Assembly: GCA_021773335.1 (NCBI GenBank)
Contig: JAJFKG010000002.1
Coordinates: 1-38,869 of the forward strand
From: Gammaproteobacteria bacterium
Lineage (GTDB): Bacteria > Pseudomonadota > Gammaproteobacteria > JAJFKG01
Length of the DNA stretch: 38,869 bases
Direction of reading: 5' to 3'
In this document: one piece after another, positions 18,918 to 25,456 of the stretch
How positions within the stretch are numbered: the stretch's first letter is position 1
Layout: each line of letters starts with the position of its first letter
The notes under the pieces: model-generated
Seen by the model: only the letters and a program-made list of their open reading frames with translations
What the model was told of the DNA's origin: nothing
Database searches by the model: none
Program-made: the position numbers and the translations under genes

Positions 18918-19651
18918 GTCGTTTGCACCAATTCTTTAACCCAATTACTTTTTTGCTCGCGCAGCAGTATTTCACAACGCGCACGCATTAGCATGACAGC
19001 AAAAAAGAATGCCATAAAGGCGACAAGCATTGCTAACAATGGATATAACATACTTGGCGCAATCGTCGGTTTATTTAGTAAGCTTATCGACGCACCTTGG
19101 TGCAAGGTATTCCACCACACAACGGAATAATGAATAATCGGAATATTCACCACTCCCACCAACACTAAGATATTACTTGCACGCGCAGCCATATGGCGAT
19201 CCTCGAGTGCCGATTCTAACGCCATGTAACCAACGTATAAAAATAATAAAATCAATTCAGAAGTCAAACGCGCATCCCAGACCCAATAAGTCCCCCACAT
19301 GGGTTTCCCCCACAAAGACCCAGTTACCAAGGCAAGAAAGGTAAATGTCGCCCCTAGTGGTGCACTCACTTTGGTAATGACGTCGGCCATTTTTATTCGC
19401 CAAATCAAACTCACTGTCGCACTCAAAGCCATTACCATATACACGCTCAAAGATAAAAAAGCACTCGGCACATGCACGTAGATAATACGGAAACCATCGC
19501 CCTGCTGATAATCTGCCGGCGCTAAAATCAAACCACCAACCAAACCATAGATAAAGCAAACAATACTGATTGTGCCTAAATAAGGAATAAAGTAGCCGGC
19601 GATACGATAACAATGCTTAGGTGAGCCAAGTTTATGAATGAATGTCCACAT
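18914..19651 (-). CDS. ccmC: Haem exporter permease CcmC
   Basis: An inner-membrane protein that loads haem onto CcmE. The 245 residues have six predicted spans, the periplasmic motif WGTYWVWDARLTSELIL and conserved histidines near IIYVHVPSAF and IPIIHYSVVWWNTLHQG. Its stop overlaps the ccmD start (ATGA). Confidence 0.96.
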   Translation of the reverse strand: MWTFIHKLGSPKHCYRIAGYFIPYLGTISIVCFIYGLVGGLILAPADYQQGDGFRIIYVHVPSAFLSLSVYMVMALSATVSLIWRIKMADVITKVSAPLGATFTFLALVTGSLWGKPMWGTYWVWDARLTSELILLFLYVGYMALESALEDRHMAARASNILVLVGVVNIPIIHYSVVWWNTLHQGASISLLNKPTIAPSMLYPLLAMLVAFMAFFFAVMLMRARCEILLREQKSNWVKELVQTT

Positions 19652-19666
19652 GTAATTATTGATTCC

Positions 19667-20386
19667 TCAGGTTAATGTTACTTTGAGAGCAGCTGCTGTT
19701 GTCACCGGCGTTAAACACAAAGCCAATACACATAAAGCGCCTAACACGGCCAACTGCCCTGTAACAACCACACCAACACCTGCGTTTACCACACTCGCCA
19801 CCGCAAAGATCAACACCGGAATATAAAGTGGCAAAATCAATAGCGCTAACAACAAACCACGGTTACGCAAACCCACTGTTAACGCTGCACCAACGGCGCC
19901 CAGCAGACTCAGGGTTGGTGTACCCAAAAATAAGGTTAATAATAAAATGCTTGTTTGCTGTGCAGACAGATGCAGAAACATAGCGAGCATAGGTGTCAAT
20001 AGCAATAAAGGCAAACCCGTCACCAACCAATGAGCAACAACTTTAGCAAACACCAAAGCTGCAAGCGGATGTGGACTCAAGACAAGTTGCTCTAAACTAC
20101 CATCATCATAATCACTGCGAAATAAGTGCTCTAACGCCAGTAATGTCGCTAATAATGCCGCAACCCAGATCACACCTGGTGCGATCATTTGTAACGTCTT
20201 TGGCGCCGGGCTAATCGCTAATGGAAATAAACTCACAACAATCACATAAAAAAACAAGGGGTTGGAAAATTCGGAACGGCGCCGCAATGATAGTAATAAA
20301 TCGCGTCTCAGTACTTGCAGGCACGCGCGCCAAGCGCTGGCTGGCACAGCTTTTTTAACGTAAAGTTTATGACTCGCTTCTACCAT
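19667..20386 (-). CDS. ccmB: Haem exporter permease CcmB
   Basis: The permease partner of CcmA. The 239 residues show six hydrophobic spans and the family features LRRDLLLSLRRRSEFSNPLFFYVIV near the N-terminus, LEHLFRSDYDDGSLEQL and LFLGTPTLSLLGAVGAALTVGLR. It starts 4 bases after the ccmA stop. Length is slightly above the 220-residue norm because of an N-terminal extension (EASHKLYVKKAVPASAW). Confidence 0.95.
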   Translation of the reverse strand: MVEASHKLYVKKAVPASAWRACLQVLRRDLLLSLRRRSEFSNPLFFYVIVVSLFPLAISPAPKTLQMIAPGVIWVAALLATLLALEHLFRSDYDDGSLEQLVLSPHPLAALVFAKVVAHWLVTGLPLLLLTPMLAMFLHLSAQQTSILLLTLFLGTPTLSLLGAVGAALTVGLRNRGLLLALLILPLYIPVLIFAVASVVNAGVGVVVTGQLAVLGALCVLALCLTPVTTAAALKVTLT

Positions 20387-20390
20387 CTTA

Positions 20391-21041
20391 TCAATTTAAC
20401 GTGAAATAATTTAATTCAATGCCCGGTAATGCCACCACCTGATGGCTTGTCAACATCACCGCTCCACCCGCTTGCACATGTTCGACTATCAAAGCACTCA
20501 CTAATGCCACAATATTTTGATCCAGCGCAGTAAACGGTTCATCTAGAATCCACACGCGTGCACCACTGACAAGTAAACGCGCCAAAGCTACCCGTTGTTG
20601 TTGGCCAGCCGACAATAAGCCACAAGGCAAGTTAATAACATTCGCCAGCCCTAAGCGATCAAGTGCGTCAGTAGGACTACAAGCCGGTGCATGTGCCAAC
20701 AGCATTTGTGCGGTACGTAAATTTTCTTGGGCAGTCAGTTCTGCTTTAATACCGGACTTATGCCCTACGTAAGCGAGTTGGGCACGATACTCATGCTGGC
20801 AATGACGCACATCACGCCCGCACCAATAAATCTCACCCTCAACGGCGGGTAATAAACCACATAGGATACGTAATAAACTTGTCTTGCCACTGCCATTAAC
20901 GCCTCGCACATGCAAGGCTTGATGAGCATAGAGAGATAGGGACAAATTCGCAAACAAGACGCGCTCACCACGTTCGCACAATAAATTTTGCGCATTAAGA
21001 AGCGGCGCCACCTCCGTGTTGATATTATTTTGTCCGTTCAT
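20391..21041 (-). CDS. ccmA: Haem exporter ATP-binding protein CcmA
   Basis: The ABC ATPase of the CcmAB complex that releases holo-CcmE. The 216 residues contain Walker A RGVNGSGKTSLLR, the ABC signature LLSAGQQQRVALARLL, Walker B VWILDEPFTALD and the H-loop TSHQ. It is the first gene of the nine-gene ccmABCDEFGHI operon, showing that the cell matures c-type cytochromes by system I. The upstream gap of 130 bases is shared with divergent sohB. Confidence 0.96.
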   Translation of the reverse strand: MNGQNNINTEVAPLLNAQNLLCERGERVLFANLSLSLYAHQALHVRGVNGSGKTSLLRILCGLLPAVEGEIYWCGRDVRHCQHEYRAQLAYVGHKSGIKAELTAQENLRTAQMLLAHAPACSPTDALDRLGLANVINLPCGLLSAGQQQRVALARLLVSGARVWILDEPFTALDQNIVALVSALIVEHVQAGGAVMLTSHQVVALPGIELNYFTLN

Positions 21042-21073
21042 TTACACTCGGCTATCAATCAAATCGATTTATC

Positions 21074-21099
21074 ATGCTAAAGTTGCGGCATTTTAGCAT
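21074..21099. promoter_or_regulatory. Inverted repeat in the ccmA-sohB divergent promoter region
   Basis: ATGCTAAA (21074-21081) and TTTAGCAT (21092-21099) are perfect 8-bp arms with a 10-base loop, between the two divergent starts. It could be an operator shared by both genes or a leader hairpin. On the plus strand a TATTAT hexamer lies at about 21128-21133 and may serve sohB. No regulator is identified. Confidence 0.4.
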
Positions 21100-21171
21100 A
21101 GGTAGACGTACCATTGGCTAACTATGTTATTATCCTGAAATCCACAGTCGCTAAAAATAAGGACTCGAAGC

Positions 21172-22218
21172 ATGCAATTTTTGACCGAATATGGGCTCTT
21201 TCTACTCAAAGCACTCACCATAGTTGCCGCAATTCTAATTGTGATTGCCGGGATTATTGCAATCGCCAGCAAAAAAGAAAAACACAAAGGTAAATTAGAG
21301 ATCAAAAAACTCAATGCCAAATATGAGAGCATGCAAGAAACCCTAAATGAAGCTTCTTTGGATAAAGCCGCTTTAAAGGCCATTAAGAAGGACAAAAAAG
21401 CCCGCGCAAAAGCCGAGAAAAAAGCAGCCAAACAAAAAGATAGTCAAACCTCTAAAAGCGCAGATATAAGCGCCGCGTCTGATAAAAAACGTATTTTCAT
21501 CCTCGATTTTGACGGTGATATTCGCGCCACGGCGGTCAGTGCTTTACGCGAAGAAATCACTGCAGTGTTAACCGTCGCAACACCACAAGATGAAGTGTTA
21601 ATCAAAGTCGAAAGTGGTGGTGGGTTAGTACATGCCTACGGCCTAGCGGCCTCACAATTGCAACGTATCCGGGCCAAAAATATACCACTGACGATCGCTG
21701 TCGACAAGGTGGCTGCTAGTGGTGGATATATGATGGCTTGTGTAGCCAACCGCATTTTGGCTGCGCCCTTCGCGATTATCGGCTCAGTTGGCGTCGCTGC
21801 ACCAGTGGCGAATTTTCACCGCCTATTGAAAAAACACCATGTCGATTTCGAACAACTCACTGCGGGTGAATACAAACGTACAATGACGATGTTTGGAGAA
21901 AATACGTCAAAAGCACGACAAAAATTTCAAGCCGATTTAGATGATACACATGTCTTATTCAAAGACTTTATCAATAGCAACCGTCCTATTGTTGATGTTG
22001 ATAAAATTTCAACGGGCGAACATTGGTATGGGGTTAACGCCTTTGATTTACGTTTAGTTGACGAATTGAAAACCAGCGATGATTTTCTCTTAGCTGCAAG
22101 CAATGACACTGATCTTTATGAAGTGAAATACACGATAAAACAACCGCTAACAAGTAAGTTATCTCAGGCGGTGCAACTCGGATTTGAAAAGTTATTTGGG
22201 ACGGTTGGTGCGATTTAG
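21172..22218 (+). CDS. sohB: SohB-type signal peptide peptidase-like protease (S49)
   Basis: A membrane-anchored serine protease of the S49 family, thought to clear membrane or periplasmic peptides. The 348 residues have an N-terminal span (LLKALTIVAAILIVIAGIIAIA), a long basic Lys/Ala-rich linker (about 35-105), then the protease domain with ESGGGLVHAYGLAASQL, the catalytic Ser183 in VAASGGYMMACVANRI and Lys235 in AGEYKRTMTMFGEN, the Ser-Lys dyad. The size equals E. coli SohB. The ribosome site TAAGGA lies 8 bases before the ATG. It is divergent from ccmA. Confidence 0.94.
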   Translation: MQFLTEYGLFLLKALTIVAAILIVIAGIIAIASKKEKHKGKLEIKKLNAKYESMQETLNEASLDKAALKAIKKDKKARAKAEKKAAKQKDSQTSKSADISAASDKKRIFILDFDGDIRATAVSALREEITAVLTVATPQDEVLIKVESGGGLVHAYGLAASQLQRIRAKNIPLTIAVDKVAASGGYMMACVANRILAAPFAIIGSVGVAAPVANFHRLLKKHHVDFEQLTAGEYKRTMTMFGENTSKARQKFQADLDDTHVLFKDFINSNRPIVDVDKISTGEHWYGVNAFDLRLVDELKTSDDFLLAASNDTDLYEVKYTIKQPLTSKLSQAVQLGFEKLFGTVGAI

Positions 22219-22221
22219 GCT

Positions 22222-22302
22222 TTAATTAGGCAGCAACACCTTTAGATCTAAATTGCGAAAATCATTATCCGTAGAAAAAACAACACAACCAAAAGATTCA
22301 AG
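22222..22302 (-). pseudogene. C-terminal remnant resembling a PIN-domain toxin
   Basis: On the minus strand 26 codons ending in TAA at 22222 read FGCVVFSTDNDFRNLDLKVL near the end. STDNDF followed by a short leucine-rich tail resembles the last acidic motif and C-terminus of VapC-like PIN nucleases. The frame is closed by TAG at 22303-22305, a few bases before the left arm of the hairpin element starting at 22309, and no upstream PIN coding is visible. It may be a relic truncated by that element. Short length makes this tentative. Confidence 0.35.
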
Positions 22303-22308
22303 CTACTG

Positions 22309-22436
22309 CCCTGGGCTCACGCTGGGCCTCAAGGTCGAGGCATGTTTTGTTTTTCACGAAGGAGTTTAGTTACCCTAAATGACTGAGTGAAAAACAAAAC
22401 ATAACGAAGAGATTGAGGCCCAGTGTGAGCCCAGGG
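22309..22436. repeat. Long inverted repeat (about 49-50-base arms), first hairpin of a double-hairpin element
   Basis: Arms 22309-22357 and 22387-22436 pair over an outer block (CCCTGGGCTCAC, one transition, then TGGGCCTCAA) and an inner block ATGTTTTGTTTTTCAC, with an unpaired internal segment of about 9-10 bases; the loop is 29 bases. On the minus strand it lies downstream of the leader promoter at 22605. No T-run adjoins the stem. It could be a mobile palindrome or the body of a structured RNA. Confidence 0.75.
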
Positions 22437-22439
22437 GGT

Positions 22440-22498
22440 GGTCAGGGCCAGAGGAGACAATGATGGGTGCGCGAGGTAAAGAGCCTCTGGCCTTGACC
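22440..22498. repeat. Second hairpin of the double-hairpin element
   Basis: GGTCAGGGCCAGAGG (22440-22454) pairs with CCTCTGGCCTTGACC (22484-22498), 15 bp with one non-Watson-Crick position and a 29-base loop. It begins only 4 bases after the first hairpin. The position tolerated as G-U is on the plus strand; on the minus strand it is an A-C mismatch. Together the two structures span 190 bases between sohB and the next gene. Confidence 0.75.
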
Positions 22499-22530
22499 GA
22501 CTGCGTTAACAGTCACAGAACATAGCGGCT

Positions 22531-22551
22531 TTACTTCATACTCACTCCTCC
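22531..22551 (-). promoter_or_regulatory. Strong ribosome site followed by a Met-Lys-stop mini-ORF
   Basis: On the minus strand AAAGGAGGA is followed after 7 bases by ATG AAG TAA (22539-22531). The ribosome site is among the best in the window, yet the frame stops after two codons. It lies about 60 bases downstream of the predicted start from the promoter at 22605-22610. It may be a regulatory minimal ORF in an RNA leader or the stump of a lost gene. Confidence 0.5.
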
Positions 22552-22584
22552 TTTGTAATACTCTGACTGTGTTGAACTCGTACT

Positions 22585-22602
22585 TCACTAACCTGTTAGT
22601 GA
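22585..22602. promoter_or_regulatory. Perfect 8-bp palindrome at a predicted transcription start
   Basis: TCACTAAC-CT-GTTAGTGA overlaps the predicted start (about 22598) of the minus-strand promoter whose -10 is at 22605-22610. It could be an operator, or a 5'-end RNA hairpin in the transcript. Confidence 0.5.
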
Positions 22603-22604
22603 TA

Positions 22605-22658
22605 ATGATAGAAGAAAGATGTTACGTCTTAGTTGCTATCTTGTAACAAATTGTAAAA
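22605..22658 (-). promoter_or_regulatory. Regulated promoter B: three TGTAACA-type boxes plus -10
   Basis: On the minus strand the order is TTTTACAATTTGTTACA (22658-22642), 15 bases, CGTAACA (22626-22620), 9 bases, then -10 TATCAT (22610-22605). No good -35 is present, as expected if an activator substitutes. The paired boxes repeat every 10 bases, the spacing used by OmpR-family regulators (CpxR sites are GTAAA-N5-GTAAA). The same arrangement with identical spacing occurs at 24506-24559. The transcript would run into the mini-ORF and double-hairpin element. Confidence 0.65.
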
Positions 22659-22679
22659 ATGCCTAAGCAACATTATTTA

Positions 22680-23240
22680 TCACCAAATATGCCGCGCTAC
22701 GTTTGTTCCCGATTCCATATCCTCCGTTAATTCTCGGATATAAGCACGGACTAGCTTCTTAAATGGACTCAACACACGGCTTAACGATGAGCGCACAGGC
22801 TTTATATACGTTCCATACTCTTGATAGTAGAGACGCTGCGTGTTGCGTCTAAATAAATTTTGTTTGGTGATCTGTGCAGCATCATTACTGCGCGGATGAT
22901 GGGCATAATGATGTAAATAACGCTTAAACACTGCATAGCTAAACGTCATATAAGCATGCGTCTGTAAAATATGTGCATTCCATACATGATTAATATCATC
23001 TGATGGCGGCAATGGCGTATATTTACCATATTTTACAAACAACAATAAATAGTTACGATACTGTTGTGCTGCTTTTTGCGCATGTTTGCGTGACCACCCC
23101 TCATGATGCACAAGCTGATTGATAATCGGGCATAAATCTAAGGTTTTAATAACATGCTGCGCATCTTGCTCAACAGCAAGCTGGCGGTGGTTAGTACGTA
23201 TAGTTTGGGAATGAACTTTCTTGTTGGTAACGATATCCAT
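22680..23240 (-). CDS. Glycine-rich-domain-like small cytoplasmic protein
   Basis: A 186-residue protein without signal peptide or membrane span. Residues about 60-115 read RNYLLLFVKYGKYTPLPPSD, DINHVWNAHILQTHAYMTFS and VFKRYLHHYAHHPRSND, matching the HxWH-H-type pattern of the conserved DUF1399 / glycine-rich domain-containing protein-like family (typically DEVWHxHILxTxxY...FGxxLHHxP). The biochemical role of that family is unknown. The His/Trp/Tyr cluster could bind a ligand or metal. CAGGAGAA precedes the ATG at good spacing and a near-consensus promoter lies upstream. The C-terminal third is basic. Confidence 0.65.
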   Translation of the reverse strand: MDIVTNKKVHSQTIRTNHRQLAVEQDAQHVIKTLDLCPIINQLVHHEGWSRKHAQKAAQQYRNYLLLFVKYGKYTPLPPSDDINHVWNAHILQTHAYMTFSYAVFKRYLHHYAHHPRSNDAAQITKQNLFRRNTQRLYYQEYGTYIKPVRSSLSRVLSPFKKLVRAYIRELTEDMESGTNVARHIW

Positions 23241-23292
23241 ATCTTTTCTCCTGAGCCAAAATCAACACGATCCTCTGTATTGACGTGGGCAA

Positions 23293-23321
23293 ATAATAAC
23301 CTAAAATAATGCAAAAAGCAA
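23293..23321 (-). promoter_or_regulatory. Promoter of the glycine-rich-domain-like gene
   Basis: On the minus strand TTGCTT (23321-23316), a 17-base spacer and TATTAT (23298-23293) fit sigma-70. They lie about 55 bases upstream of the ATG at 23240. Confidence 0.55.
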
Positions 23322-23364
23322 TACCCTGGGTAAGTTGCTGATTTAGTGTAGAAAGGTAAAGCTG

Positions 23365-23418
23365 AGCTTACGCAAAAGCGCCATTGATAATAAAGGGATT
23401 GGGCTTTTGCGTAAGGCT
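23365..23418. repeat. Hairpin between the two minus-strand genes
   Basis: AGCTTACGCAAAAGC (23365-23379) pairs with GCTTTTGCGTAAGGCT (23403-23418) with a one-base bulge and a 23-base loop. It lies downstream of the TIM-barrel gene and upstream of the promoter at 23293. It could mark the 3' end of the TIM-barrel transcript, but no T-run follows on the minus strand. A weaker ATCGAGA/TCTCGAT pair flanks the remaining gap to 23528. Confidence 0.5.
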
Positions 23419-23528
23419 TAAGGAAAAATCGAGACCCAGAACGACTAACTAAGTGTGGGTGGGTATGTGATCAGTAAACCAATCCTAGATCTCGATATAA
23501 AGCGTCGTCTTTCGTTTAACTACTTACT

Positions 23529-24419
23529 CTAAGCCACCGCTGCTTCAGGTGGCAGCGCATTCAAAACACTTAGATTCTGGCGATAACAATGCGCTTGCTT
23601 GATGTATTCATTACCGTCGTCTTCAAAGCTTTGCTTCGTGACAATGACATTGCCATTGTACCCGTGGTTGGATAAAAACGAGAGTACATCGTGGAAGGGG
23701 AAATTACCCTTCCCGAGCGGCATCCAGGTACGTTTTTCCATCTTCATGTCGGCAACATGGACATTGCCAATGTATGGCAGCAATTTGCGTAAGCGCATAA
23801 AATAGCGGCCTTTGAGGTGATCGAAATTAATAAAATCGATAACATCAAAGGTGTAACGTAAACTGAATTCGCGGCACAATTCGATGATTTGTGCATCACT
23901 TAAAATAAGGCGTTTCGGCCTGCCCGCGCGGGGGTTTGCGAGGCATAGTTGGATACCTAAGCTTCGTGCACGGGCAACCAGAACGCACAAGGAGTCTTTG
24001 AAATATTGCAATTGTCGTTTAGCTAACTCTGGGTTAGATTCTAAGTAACCGGGATTTATCGTCAGCATACGTGCACCGATGAGATAGCTAAATTCCATCA
24101 CTTGCAACATACGTTCGACAGCAGATTCACGCACTCTTGTATCAGCCGCTGCTAAATTCGTATTGCGGCCACGATGCGGAGCATGCACAATAATATTGAT
24201 GCCCGTCAACTGCTTCACGGTTAATATATCGGAAATCCTTTTATAGTAACTTTGTTCATCCAGATCAAAGATAGTATTCGCGGCATTTTCCATTTCTAAC
24301 TCAACCACCGGGAAACCATGAGCAGTGCGCGTTAAGGTTCCACTGATGTCAGCGGGGTTATTAACTAGGTTAGTGGAAATACCTAGATGATTTGGTTTGA
24401 TATGGCTATTAACAAACAT
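23529..24419 (-). CDS. Xylose-isomerase-like TIM-barrel protein (AP endonuclease 2 / IolE-type fold)
   Basis: The 296-residue protein has the pattern of the sugar phosphate isomerase/epimerase superfamily: GISTNLV start strand, VVELEMEN, INIIVHAPHRG (His79), ARMLTINPGYL, FTFDVIDFINFDHLKGR (Asp192), GNVHVADMK (His221) and MPLGKGNFPFHDVLSFL. The usual third and last glutamate ligands appear replaced: position 161 is Ala in LCLANPR and the last strand reads VIVTKQS instead of ending in Glu. It may therefore be non-catalytic or use another metal set. The ribosome site AGGAG lies 10 bases upstream. It is expressed from the regulated promoter at 24506-24559, divergent from an outer-membrane protein gene. 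Substrate unknown. Confidence 0.75.
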   Translation of the reverse strand: MFVNSHIKPNHLGISTNLVNNPADISGTLTRTAHGFPVVELEMENAANTIFDLDEQSYYKRISDILTVKQLTGINIIVHAPHRGRNTNLAAADTRVRESAVERMLQVMEFSYLIGARMLTINPGYLESNPELAKRQLQYFKDSLCVLVARARSLGIQLCLANPRAGRPKRLILSDAQIIELCREFSLRYTFDVIDFINFDHLKGRYFMRLRKLLPYIGNVHVADMKMEKRTWMPLGKGNFPFHDVLSFLSNHGYNGNVIVTKQSFEDDGNEYIKQAHCYRQNLSVLNALPPEAAVA

Positions 24420-24505
24420 GACTTAGTCACTCCTACAATTCAATCTGCTGCTTCAAATAACGACGCTTCTCCGTCTGCATTTCGTTATTCATCGTGTTGA
24501 AGAGA

Positions 24506-24559
24506 ATAATATCCAAAACTTGTTACATAATGATTTCGCCGCTGTAACAAAATGTAACA
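24506..24559 (-). promoter_or_regulatory. Regulated promoter A: three TGTAACA-type boxes plus -10
   Basis: On the minus strand TGTTACATTTTGTTACA (24559-24543), 15 bases, TGTAACA (24527-24521), 9 bases, then -10 TATTAT (24511-24506). The two upstream boxes are direct repeats 10 bases apart; the third is inverted. The arrangement is the same, base for base in spacing, as promoter B at 22605-22658. It points toward the TIM-barrel gene; the divergent outer-membrane gene starts 172 bases to the right. Recognition by the neighbouring OmpR-like regulator is inference. Confidence 0.65.
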
Positions 24560-24658
24560 GTTTATAACCCACTGATTATTAGGATATTTAATAGACAAGC
24601 AATAGTGCTGGCCTCAACCATGAGCGGTACAGAACGATGGTTAGGTAAAAAAATTAAC

Positions 24659-24687
24659 TAGACTTCAGCAGTTTAGTTCATTATGAT
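24659..24687 (+). promoter_or_regulatory. Candidate promoter of the outer-membrane barrel gene
   Basis: TAGACT (24659-24664), a 17-base spacer and TATGAT (24682-24687) precede the GTG at 24732 by 45 bases. The -35 is imperfect, so help from the boxes at 24521-24559, about 100 bases upstream, is possible. Confidence 0.4.
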
Positions 24688-24731
24688 GCCGATTCGATCA
24701 AAATAAGATCAGCCTAGATTAAGAGAACTAA

Positions 24732-25415
24732 GTGCGCACCACCATTATCTATCCACTACTCATTGTTACCAGTATCGCTCTGTTATGCTGTAAGAATGCG
24801 TTCGCGGTCAATGCCGCAAACGGTGTCGTGCTCGACGGCCATGCCGGGTATGCGAATTTAGACACTCCCGATAAGATTCTGAATCCATTAAATTCAACTC
24901 CGACTAGCAACAGCCAAGATGCACGCGTAGGCAATTTTTCATTTGGTGGTGGCTTAGGTTATGACTATGCACTCACTAATAATATCTTGCTCGGCATTGA
25001 TAGTGCTTACAACGATGATGGCGATTCACACTATAAAGGCAAATACCCAAGCTTAAACAGCCACTACGATACCACGCTTGAAACCTATGATGCGAGTTTA
25101 GCCGCGAAAGGTGAATACTTATGGCATAATGGGCTTAACGTCTTTGGTAAAGCCGGAGGGGCTTATGTTTGGCAAGAACAAGGTGATGATGGTAATGGCT
25201 TGTTTGACTCTGGCAAAACAAACTCTGAAGGTGTGCGGCCAATGGTGGCACTCGGTGTGGGTTATAATTTACAAGAGAATCTCAACTTTTATACGCAATA
25301 CCGTCACGTCTTTGGTGATAGTTTAAGTCGCAGCGACATCATCAATGATAATCACAAGATCGCAGGCATTAATAATTTTGTGTTAGGTTTGCAGTATAAA
25401 TTTAACTTCCTATAA
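24732..25415 (+). CDS. Outer-membrane beta-barrel protein (porin-like)
   Basis: A 227-residue exported protein. A signal peptide (IIYPLLIVTSIALLCC, cleavage near NAFA/VNAANG) is followed by alternating amphipathic strands: GHAGYANLD, NFSFGGGLGYDYALTNNILLGIDSAY, ETYDASLAAKGEYLW, LNVFGKAGGAYVW, RPMVALGVGYNLQENLNFYTQYRHVFGD, and a terminal strand INNFVLGLQYKFNFL ending in an aromatic/hydrophobic pair, the usual barrel-insertion signal. About eight strands fit its size. The start is GTG, chosen because the signal peptide begins there; only a weak ribosome site (AAGAG) precedes it. Divergent from the TIM-barrel gene and convergent with the sensor kinase of an OmpR/EnvZ-like pair, which may control it. 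Confidence 0.85.
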   Translation: MRTTIIYPLLIVTSIALLCCKNAFAVNAANGVVLDGHAGYANLDTPDKILNPLNSTPTSNSQDARVGNFSFGGGLGYDYALTNNILLGIDSAYNDDGDSHYKGKYPSLNSHYDTTLETYDASLAAKGEYLWHNGLNVFGKAGGAYVWQEQGDDGNGLFDSGKTNSEGVRPMVALGVGYNLQENLNFYTQYRHVFGDSLSRSDIINDNHKIAGINNFVLGLQYKFNFL

Positions 25416-25421
25416 ATCAGC

Positions 25422-25439
25422 TGCTAAATTCTGTTAGCA
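25422..25439. terminator. Weak stem-loop between convergent genes
   Basis: TGCTAA-ATTCTG-TTAGCA lies just after the barrel gene stop and 17 bases before the end of the convergent kinase gene. The stem is only 6 bp and AT-rich and no proper T-run follows, so terminator function is uncertain. Confidence 0.3.
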
Positions 25440-25456
25440 ATAAAAGATGATTCCTT

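Noticed and set aside
22309..22498. Double hairpin as a rho-independent terminator for sohB
   Set aside because: The stems are far too long and no T-run follows on the plus strand.
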